From Capniomyces stellatus (Eukaryota > Kickxellomycota > Harpellomycetes > Harpellales > Legeriomycetaceae), in NCBI GenBank assembly GCA_001661515.1, contig LUVW01000006.1:162608-226607 (forward strand): a DNA stretch of 64,000 nucleotides, written 5' to 3'. This document shows, piece by piece, positions 9,906 through 18,986 of this stretch; position 1 is the first letter of the stretch; each line of letters begins with the position of its first letter. The notes below the pieces were generated by a model, which made no database searches, was not told the DNA's origin, and saw only the letters and a program-made list of their open reading frames with translations. The translations under genes were made by a program, and so were the position numbers.

Positions 9906-11334
9906 TTGTTTTAACTCCCTTGTTAAGATGTATATAATACATAATTCTCAAGATATAGTTTTAAAACTTTGAAAATTAATAAATAATATACAAAGATCAA
10001 GTTATAAAATTTAAACCAACTCGGGCTACACGGTTTGTAGTTTCAATAAATTGTGGCTACCGACTAATAAAAAGTAGTCAACTGCAGGTACAACTAAGAC
10101 CAAGGCGCTAATCCAGCATTTCTTGAGTGTACGAAGGGCTGCCACTGAAGCCGTTCCATACCAGCAGATTGGCTGTGTCCTTTTCCAGCCCCGACACAAC
10201 TCCTCTGGCCCCACTTCCAACAATCGCGTTTTTCAGCTCTCTTGGTGTGATTCTAGGCGAATTCTCCAGTATAAGAGCACCAATGCCAGTGACGATTGGC
10301 GCAGACATTGAGGTTCCTGACCTCAAAGTCAGCCCATTAGATGTATCGGCTTTGGCCGAGAAAATGAAGCTTCCAGGTGCCAGGATATCCACGCAGCTCC
10401 CAAAGTTTGAAAAGTCTTTTGAAAACTCGTCGTTGAACGGAGAAACAGAGCCAACTGTGATCCCAAACGTAGAGTCGGCTGGCGTGAATTCGCAGGCGTC
10501 GCTCTTGAAGTTTCCAGCAGATATCACAGTGGCGATTCCCTCTTTGTGGGCCTGCTCAATTGCAAGCAGCAGGGCCTTGGACTCGCCCTCAAAGTTGATC
10601 GACAGGTTGATTATGGCTGGTGTGTTTGGATAGCTTCTCTTTCTGAATGCAATTGCGTGGTTTATTCCAGCAACAACAGTGTCGATGTAAACATCATTGA
10701 CGTCGTTGAAAACCTTGATGGATGCTATTTTGGTGTTCTTGGATACGCCCACGTTTTTGCCTGCAATCAACGCAGCCACAAATGTCCCGTGTCCAACTTT
10801 GTCGGAAGCGTCTGTGCCAGGAACCATGGTCATTTCGTATACCAGCTTTCCCTTCAGCTCAGAGTGGTTTCCGTCTACGCCCGAGTCAACAACAATAGCT
10901 AGAACCTCGTTGTCTACGGCTGGAGGGTAGCTGTACTCGATGCCATATGGAAAGTATTGGTTGAACGGTGCTGGGCTAGAGTTTGATATTCTTGCAAGGT
11001 GCCATGGGGGCAGCTGGCTGGATTGCCACTCGTCGAAATTGTCAGTAAATGGATACTGTGAAACTGGTTTGGAAACAAATGGACCGTTGCCATCATCTCC
11101 ATCTCCACCGTCGCCATCACCATCACCATCACCATCACCATCACCATTTCCACCATCTCCACCATTTCCACCATCTCCACCATTTCCACCATCTCCACTG
11201 TCGCCATCTCCACCTTCCGGGGTTCCCGTATTGACAGAGTCTACTGTAGATGTGGTAGTGGAAATACGTATGTTGGTGAAGTTAGAGGTGGTAGTAGTGA
11301 AAGTGCTGGTGGTGGTAGGAATAGAAGTGGTGGT
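9753..11334. repeat. Inverted repeat, left arm (partner 16771-18418)
   Basis: The reverse complement of this segment is present at 16771-18418 (coordinate sum 28171 outside the hexamer repeat). The arm covers the Ser/Thr linker, Gly-Asp repeat, catalytic domain, 3' flank and part of a retroelement. The only clear length difference is in the GATGGT repeat, longer in the right arm. Substitutions begin just outside, at 9752 and 9742. Confidence 0.88.
9906..10107. other. Protease 3' flank, shared with the inverted copy
   Basis: AT-rich, non-coding. Its reverse complement is the flank 18064-18265 of the plus-strand protease gene. Confidence 0.6.
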
Positions 11335-12381
11335 AGGGATAGGTCTGGTGATAACTGGAGGTGGTGGTGGTGGAGTAATAGGTCTGGTGATAACTGGAGG
11401 TGGTGGTGGTGGAATAATAGGTCTGGTGATAACTGGAGGTGGTGGTGGTGGAGTAATAGGTCTGGTGATAACTGGGGGTGGTGGAGGAGGAGGAGCAGGT
11501 CTGGTGATAACTGGAGGTGGTCTTGTGACAATTAGAGTTGTTATAAAAGTTGGGCGATTAGTACCTAAATACATCCATTCAGTCAGTCGCATATATTTTT
11601 GACTTTAATTAGGAACCAAAATATTAGCAAGCAGAAAAATCAAATAAAATCATATTCAACAGGTATTTTATGCATTCCAAAACAGCAGAATAAAAATTGA
11701 AAGGTTATTTTTACCTGTGTTAATCTGCCAGTTGGCTTTAAGTCTCTCAATTCTTGATTCCAACCAAGACTTAAACACATCTCCTAGCCTCCTTTTAGAT
11801 AGCATACTCCTAGCCATTTTTGATTTGTTAAAACTTTTAGAGACCCCTGCCTTGTATTGCCCATCCGATCGTTTTGACTTGTTGGGATTATTAACAGTAG
11901 ACTTGATAGCATTCAATTTGTTTAGTTGGGAACCAAAAGAAGTTTCTGAAGAGTCGTCTTCCCATACGAGTCTGTACTTGAGATTAGGCTCAACGTATAG
12001 GACTTCGGAGTTCTTGAGGAGTTTTTGAACATCGCTTTCCACCAAATATGCCGAAGAAAGCTCAACCGCGCCTGTTAGCGCCATTCTGTTGTTTGATATG
12101 TTACTTGCTACAAGGATAGGCTTAGCCACTAGTCCGGTGATGTTGCTGATGTTGTAGCCACTGTTAATGCTGTGTATTGTGGAGTATATGTCGAATGCCT
12201 TTGCACGGTTCTTTGACTTTGTTTTGTCGGTGGTGATGATGTAGTTTATGAATTTGTGCTTGCCGACTGAAATAGACAACTTCGAGTCGTTTTGAGTAAG
12301 ATTGCTGGTTTGGCCGAGGACCAAGGTGTTGTACGAACACGGCAAGGCTAAAAGCACAAGCTGCAGAATCGTTATTTTCAT
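10108..12381 (-). CDS. Secreted subtilisin-like serine protease with proline-rich and Gly-Asp linker
   Basis: CDS is complement(join(10108..11564, 11715..12381)), 707 aa. The intron 11565-11714 is supported by donor G|GTAAAA, acceptor TTTAG and matching phase 1. Exon 1 gives a signal peptide (MKITILQLVLLALPCSYNTL), an I9-like propeptide ending near EVLYVEPNLKYRLVW, and a basic stretch. Exon 2 opens with five VITRP units spaced by PPPPPP, then a Thr/Ser-rich stretch, a Gly-Asp/Gly-Asn run and the S8 domain with D447, H479, oxyanion N572 and S639 (GTSMSAP). Such Pro/Thr-rich stalks are usual in wall-associated or secreted fungal enzymes. Residues 1-140 and everything from the Thr-rich stretch on match the plus-strand paralogue at 15471-18063, while the section between is different. 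Confidence 0.93.
11240..11540 (-). repeat. Coding tandem repeat, VITRP plus polyproline units
   Basis: Five copies of a roughly 39-base unit, on the plus strand GGTCTGGTGATAACTGGAGG followed by GGTGGTGGTGGT-type sequence. They code VITRP separated by six to seven prolines. Units differ by single codons (PIT, PII, PAP), so the array is recent but not perfectly homogenised. Confidence 0.85.
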
Positions 12382-12434
12382 ATCGTCTTTTTTTTATTTG
12401 GTTTGGGTTAAGCTTACTATCGTTATTTTACGCA

Positions 12435-14120
12435 GTTTTTTTTTTTTTGCAATACGACAATCTTAAAGTTTTGGAGCTTGGTTTCTCATTCAGAACTTGT
12501 TTTCTGAAGATCTCGGGAAATTGTATTGACTTTGATTTATATACCCTTGAATACAGCAGTTGCTGTAGTTATCTTTGATGACAGGGTGTAGCGCAGAAAG
12601 TTATGATATTATGCTATTTAAGATTTTCGTTAGTGTTATCTCGGTTTCGTTTTAGTGCTTGTTATTTGAATTGCGTATGTATGAGTAACTGTCTATTTGA
12701 AAGTATGCTTGGTTTATTAGAAAGCGCGGCTCTATAATACTTTTTTGTCGTAGAAAAGGACGGCAGTGGTCGTTACTTGTAATATGCGTTTCCACTTGCG
12801 TAGAAATTTTTGTTTGTGTTTTATGTTTATACTTATTTCTATTCTTTTGAGGTTCGGTGGTGTAACAGGCGAGTTTTGAGTAGAAAATGTGTATGACCTA
12901 AAAGTAAGGGTTGATAAATAATAGTATGGTATGATGATATTACAACCTAAGCCAGAATTTTTAAAATTAACCTGGTTGATATGGTAAAAAAAATGAAGTT
13001 GGATGCCTTAGGATGAGCAATGTTAGAGTCTAAAATTTTGGATGAAGTTTTTTATGTATTTTTTTCTTATTGATTGTTTTATGTATTATAAAGGGTTTCG
13101 TCCTGCTTCAACCTTATTAGTATTTAAGTGAAAAGGGTTAAATTGATGAAACTAAAAAACGAGTAATATTTGATATATGTTACTAGGTGTAACCATAGTT
13201 TTCAATTCAGTTATACAGGTTCGTTTTAACTGAACTGATAGCCAATTTGATCCAGCCTTCAATTCAAAAACACTTTGTGTTTTATAATACAAGATTAACG
13301 TGAATTATTTATAGGGTCTGTTAGATCTAAATTTACTGAATTATATAATGTAATTTATTTCTACTATTTATAGAACACCAAAAATAGTTGAAAGTGACTA
13401 AAAAGGTCAAAAAGCTGTTACTAGTAAAAAAAAGGCTCACCGAACCGCAAGAGAAATTTGACTTATTTTTATTATTATTTTTATTTATGTGGTTTATTGG
13501 TAACAAAATCAACACAACAACTCGACTTATTCTTATTCAAAAATACTTGATAGTTCAAAAAAAATTGAACAAATTGTATGTTTTGGTTTTTTTTATACCT
13601 TGGTTAATTTGATATTCCAGAAACCAACCAAAATGTTTTATTAAATACAACATGGTGATTGTTGTTACTATAAAGAGGTGTGTCACCGCATCAATAGTTG
13701 TTTAGGTGCCCAAAATCCAGCGTGAGCGTCTGTGCCAAAGTCGCACCAAGCAGACTTGTCAACCAGCATCAGCGCTTCTGAAGTCTAAATCGGCTAGTAC
13801 CAAATAATACTCGACGTACAAAATGGTTTTCTTTATTATTTATTTATGTGGTTTATTGGCAACAGAATCCGCACAACATAAAATACAGTATTGAATAGTA
13901 CTAAGTATAATTAAACAATACTACAATATTCTAAACAACACTAAGCAATATCATGAATATACCACAAGAATACTAAACAATACTACTATCTTGATATGTT
14001 AAATGACTCTGTTAGCCAATACCCCTTCAATCAATTAAATCGTCCGTACCCGATGGGCATTGGTTCAGGAAGATTGGTGGTACTTTAAGCCTGGACAGGA
14101 TCAAGTAACGGGGTTTGTAG
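12435..14120. repeat. Segmental duplication, partner of 8107-9792
   Basis: Starts at the G before a 13-T run and ends inside retroelement copy C. I found no mismatches with 8107-9792 in the stretches compared, so the duplication is recent or an assembly product. Confidence 0.85.
13458..13803 (-). mobile_element. Retroelement fragment (copy E2), twin of 9130-9475
   Basis: Identical to copy E1 because it lies within the duplicated block: short coding remnant, 3' UTR and the CAATAAACCACATAAA tail on the minus strand. Confidence 0.4.
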
Positions 14121-14200
14121 ATATCTTCCTAAAACGACGCTGTTGCCAGCACCGTCTTGGTGCTGAGGGTGTCAGGATTCTTGAGAATCTTGGAGGTTCA
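13835..14200 (-). mobile_element. 5'-truncated non-LTR retroelement fragment (copy C)
   Basis: Same 3' end as copies A, B and D. From 14120 onward it differs from copy B by scattered substitutions (for example GTAGATATCTTCC versus GTGGATGGCCTCC), so it is an independent older copy that shares only its 3' part with copy B. Confidence 0.5.
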
Positions 14201-15470
14201 TTGTTTTAGCTTGTTTTTCTTTACTGTGGTCAAGTTACAAAACTGTTTTTTTGAGCTTTTGGATTACAACAGTTCAAGCTTATGATTCCATTTGGTCAAT
14301 CTTTCATTTTAGAACTTAGTTGATTTATGATATTTTAATTAATAATCACACAGATTCATTTACTTTTTTTAACCAAATTTAGTAACACATTACAAATCCC
14401 TAAATTGATTGTAGTAATGAGTTCTGTTCTTTTCGTTGCTTTTAAAGTTACAAAAATATGCCATTTAAGCTTGAACTAATTTCCCGTTTACAACTTTTTT
14501 TTCTTTCTAACCACAAATAAGTAATAGAGAATTAGAATTATCGGCGAAATGTGGAAAATCTCTGCGAGTAAAAAAGTGCTTTTTATCAACCTTGTACAAG
14601 TTTAGATATAAAAGAAAGAAAAAAAAAAGAAAAAAGGTTAAATCAAATGTTCATCTAAAAGTTTTGCCTTTTTCCAAACACAAGTTCTTTTTCAACCTTA
14701 AATGTTGTATCGAATTAGGCTTGAGGCTTCCGTTTTATTTATTCACCTGAGTGCCCTAAATGGTGTTCCACTTAACTTCAAAACCACTTATGTAATCTAT
14801 GTATTTGTAATAGCCCAAATTTTATGACCAAAATAATATTACTAAAAATAGCTCCCCTTTTTTTTCTACACTTTTACTTTTTTCTTTGTAAAAAAATTTG
14901 TTATTGAGTTATGCGGTGCACAAAATATCCCAATCCATAAATCTCCTCTTACTGATAATCATTTCCAATATCTCAAAACATTTACGGCTTTGTGCGTAGT
15001 GCATATATTATTCTTGTAATAATCCCACTCGCCTTAAATCCACACGCCTGACTTTTTTATCATAATCTCACCATTAATCTTGAAAACGTGTTACACCTAT
15101 CCCAGATCCACCTTTTTTACCCGCCTTTATATTAAGATCATCTCCATTCTTATTCATCTCTTTCAGTTAATAAACCAAAATTTTATATTTCAACCTCATA
15201 TTACACCAGATCATAAATCTCACATTTAGTATTATTCAATCTACATCATACCATACTACGCACTTTACCAACTAAACTTGACACAAGCATTTGCTAAAAA
15301 AAATACACAATATACTTGGTCATTAGACAATTTGGTATAACCGAAACTATTTAAAATCAAAAAGTAAGAAAACTAGTTAGAAAACCTCAGACTTTACGCA
15401 AACTCCTCTTTCCCCATTTACGCCCAAGTTTCTCTTCTCGCGTTTCTTGAAAAATCAAAAAAAAGACGAT

Positions 15471-18063
15471 ATGAAAATAACGATTCTGCAGCTTGTGCTT
15501 TTAGCCTTGCCGTGTTCGTACAACACCTTGGTCCTCGGCCAAACCAGCAATCTTACTCAAAACGACTCGAAGTTGTCTATTTCAGTCGGCAAGCACAAAT
15601 TCATAAACTACATCATCACCACCGACAAAACAAAGTCAAAGAACCGTGCAAAGGCATTCGACATATACTCCACAATACACAGCATTAACAGTGGCTACAA
15701 CATCAGCAACATCACCGGACTAGTGGCTAAGCCTATCCTTGTAGCAAGTAACATATCAAACAACAGAATGGCGCTAACAGGCGCGGTTGAGCTTTCTTCG
15801 GCATATTTGGTGGAAAGCGATGTTCAAAAACTCCTCAAGAACTCCGAAGTCCTATACGTTGAGCCTAATCTCAAGTACAGACTCGTATGGAAAGATATTG
15901 TTTTACCCGCCTTTCCGTCTTCCCCATCCCAAGCTCAGTTGAATAAAAACAGGGACATTAAACTAAACCGAAATATACTTACTTCTCTCAATAAACCTCC
16001 CACACTTAGCAAATACAACAAACCAAGGACCTCAATCATACCTGAAAAAGAACTTGTGACTACCAAGCCCACTAAATCTATCAAGTCTACCAAATTTTTA
16101 AAATATAAAGAAACCGCCATCTCAAATACAAATTTTAAACGTGGACCCATTCTAGAATGGATTAGACGAAAAATAAACGACACCAGATATAGACCAATTT
16201 TAACTTCATGTAACTATCAACTCCATTCCACTCATTAACACATAAACACTTACCACACATTGCATATACTTGATTTACCAGCTATCCCATCCTCAATATT
16301 TGTTTATCTCTCTATCATATAACTTAACTAATTATAAACTCATTGCACTTTATAGATTCCGAAATAACTGTAGATGTAGCTGAGAGTGTAGATACTCCAT
16401 CTGAAGATAATTCACAAATTGTTGATATCGTACAACCACCACCACCTCATCCACCTCTACATCCTATACTTACCATCACTTCTATTCCTACCATCACCTC
16501 TATTTCCACCACCACTTCTATTCCTACCACCACCAGCACTTTCACTACTACCACCTCTAACTTCACCAACATACGTATTTCCACTACCACATCTACAGTA
16601 GACTCTGTCAATACGGGAACCCCGGAAGGTGGAGATGGCGACAGTGGAGATGGTGGAAATGGTGGAGATGGTGGAAATGGTGGAGATGGTGGAGATGGCG
16701 ACAGTGGAGATGGTGGAAATGGTGGAGATGGTGGAAATGGTGGAAATGGTGGAGATGGTGGAAATGGTGNACCACCACTTCTATTCCTACCACCACCAGC
16801 ACTTTCACTACTACCACCTCTAACTTCACCAACATACGTATTTCCACTACCACATCTACAGTAGACTCTGTCAATACGGGAACCCCGGAAGGTGGAGATG
16901 GCGACAGTGGAGATGGTGGAAATGGTGGAGATGGTGGAAATGGTGGAGATGGTGGAAATGGTGATGGTGATGGTGATGGTGATGGTGATGGTGATGGTGA
17001 TGGTGATGGTGATGGTGATGGTGATGGTGATGGTGATGGTGATGGTGATGGTGATGGTGACGGTGGAGATGGAGATGATGGCAACGGTCCATTTGTTTCC
17101 AAACCAGTTTCACAGTATCCATTTACTGACAATTTCGACGAGTGGCAATCCAGCCAGCTGCCCCCATGGCACCTTGCAAGAATATCAAACTCTAGCCCAG
17201 CACCGTTCAACCAATACTTTCCATATGGCATCGAGTACAGCTACCCTCCAGCCGTAGACAACGAGGTTCTAGCTATTGTTGTTGACTCGGGCGTAGACGG
17301 AAACCACTCTGAGCTGAAGGGAAAGCTGGTATACGAAATGACCATGGTTCCTGGCACAGACGCTTCCGACAAAGTTGGACACGGGACATTTGTGGCTGCG
17401 TTGATTGCAGGCAAAAACGTGGGCGTATCCAAGAACACCAAAATAGCATCCATCAAGGTTTTCAACGACGTCAATGATGTTTACATCGACACTGTTGTTG
17501 CTGGAATAAACCACGCAATTGCATTCAGAAAGAGAAGCTATCCAAACACACCAGCCATAATCAACCTGTCGATCAACTTTGAGGGCGAGTCCAAGGCCCT
17601 GCTGCTTGCAATTGAGCAGGCCCACAAAGAGGGAATCGCCACTGTGATATCTGCTGGAAACTTCAAGAGCGACGCCTGCGAATTCACGCCAGCCGACTCT
17701 ACGTTTGGGATCACAGTTGGCTCTGTTTCTCCGTTCAACGACGAGTTTTCAAAAGACTTTTCAAACTTTGGGAGCTGCGTGGATATCCTGGCACCTGGAA
17801 GCTTCATTTTCTCGGCCAAAGCCGATACATCTAATGGGCTGACTTTGAGGTCAGGAACCTCAATGTCTGCGCCAATCGTCACTGGCATTGGTGCTCTTAT
17901 ACTGGAGAATTCGCCTAGAATCACACCAAGAGAGCTGAAAAACGCGATTGTTGGAAGTGGGGCCAGAGGAGTTGTGTCGGGGCTGGAAAAGGACACAGCC
18001 AATCTGCTGGTATGGAACGGCTTCAGTGGCAGCCCTTCGTACACTCAAGAAATGCTGGATTAG
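15471..18063 (+). CDS. Secreted subtilisin-like serine protease, inverted paralogue with a different central cassette
   Basis: Exons are inferred as 15471-16209 and 16356 to 18063. The intron 16210-16355 has donor T|GTAACT, acceptor TATAG and matching phase 1. The ATG at 15471 is chosen because it starts the signal peptide identical to the 10.1 kb gene. Residues 1-140 equal that paralogue; after YRLVW the sequence diverges completely (a Lys/Thr/Ser-rich segment ending ILEWIRRKINDTRYRP, then a Thr/Ser/Pro-rich linker without VITRP repeats). The contig join at 16770 duplicates part of the linker and shifts the frame on paper. From 16771 the correct frame is open through Thr-rich, Gly-Asp and S8 segments to the stop. 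The catalytic motifs VVDSGVD, GHGTFVAALIAGK and GTSMSAP are intact. Total length is uncertain because of the join. Confidence 0.88.
16508..16769. repeat. Contig-end duplication (partner from 16771)
   Basis: ACCACCACTTCTATTCCTAC and the following Thr/Ser and Gly-Asp coding sequence occur at 16508 and again at 16771 directly after the N. This is expected if two overlapping contigs were joined without merging. Confidence 0.8.
16770..16770. other. Assembly gap (single N)
   Basis: Join in the middle of a Gly-Asp/Gly-Asn coding repeat; flanking sequence is duplicated. Confidence 0.9.
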
Positions 18064-18418
18064 CGCCTTGGTCTTAGTTGTACCTGCAGTTGACTACTTT
18101 TTATTAGTCGGTAGCCACAATTTATTGAAACTACAAACCGTGTAGCCCGAGTTGGTTTAAATTTTATAACTTGATCTTTGTATATTATTTATTAATTTTC
18201 AAAGTTTTAAAACTATATCTTGAGAATTATGTATTATATACATCTTAACAAGGGAGTTAAAACAATGAACCTAGCTCCTGGGAGAGGAGTTAAAACAACC
18301 AACCGCCAAGATTCTCAAGAATCCTGACACCCTCGGCGCCAAGACAATGCTGGCAACAGCGTCGTTTTTGGAGGCCATCCACAAACCCCGTTACTTGATC
18401 CTGTCCAGGCTTAAAGTA
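16771..18418. repeat. Inverted repeat, right arm (partner 9753-11334)
   Basis: Mirror of the left arm. The GATGGT hexamer run (about 16960-17060) is longer than its counterpart at about 11113-11146. Confidence 0.88.
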
Positions 18419-18986
18419 GCACCAATCTCCCTGAACCAATGCCCATCGAGTACGGACGATCTAATTGATCGAAGGGGTGTTGGCTAATAGAGTCATTTAA
18501 CATATCAAAATAGTACAGTCTTTTATAGTATTTTATGGTATTGTTTAATATTGTATGTTTTGTTGTGTTGATTTTGTTACCAATAAACCACATAAATAAA
18601 ATAAATAAAAAAACGGGTTTTTGTTTGATAAAATTTGATAAGCGTGTTTATATTTGCTTATATTAATTGTACAAGGTAAAAAAAATAAAATAAAAGAACT
18701 AGTTGCTTTTTTAATAATAAAAGTATTTGTACAAAAGAAACGCAACAACTACAAACAAACAGTCTACCAATTATAGACGTTAGCCTGACTGGTAGTGGTT
18801 TGGGCTATCTAAAATTGAGTTTAGAGGCCCTCTTGTCTAGTTATTTTGCCTCAAGCCACTACTACTGCTTCAAATCACTGTCGTCAACACTATCATTACT
18901 TGGAATTGTATGGTAGGAGAGTGGAAAGTTGATGAAAGAGTGAAATGATGAGTATAGTGAATGGTATGATTGAGCAATGAATGATT
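18064..18986. other. Intergenic between protease and kinase 3' ends
   Basis: Shared protease 3' flank, then retroelement copy D (18270-18608), then AT-rich sequence without a gene. The two neighbouring genes converge here. Confidence 0.55.
18270..18608 (+). mobile_element. 5'-truncated non-LTR retroelement fragment (copy D, best coding remnant)
   Basis: An open stretch of about 70 codons begins after an in-frame TAG (LLGEELKQPTAKILKNPDTL and onward) and runs through FLEAIHKPRYLILSRLKVAP to a stop near 18486. About 100 bases of AT-rich 3' UTR follow, then CCAATAAACCACATAAATAA with an A-rich end. This is the most intact of the local copies. I do not recognise the peptide; it would fit the C-terminus of a LINE polyprotein. 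Confidence 0.55.

Larger units (their letters stand above)
12382..15470. promoter_or_regulatory. 3.1 kb divergent intergenic region between head-to-head protease genes
   Basis: Holds the 5' regions of both complete long protease genes. Immediately before each ATG the two share AAAAAAAAGACGAT; further upstream they are unrelated. 12435-14120 duplicates 8107-9792, and two retroelement fragments lie at 13458-13803 and 13835-14200. The right half (14200-15440) is AT-rich with no coding signal. Promoter elements cannot be defined from one sequence. Confidence 0.5.

Noticed and set aside
11240..11540. Direct repeats considered as a CRISPR array
   Set aside because: Units are contiguous with no unique spacers and are in frame within a protease gene.
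16608..17257. Histidine-, proline-serine- or methionine-valine-rich frames over the protease linker
   Set aside because: Shadow frames of the GATGGT/GGTGGA repeats.
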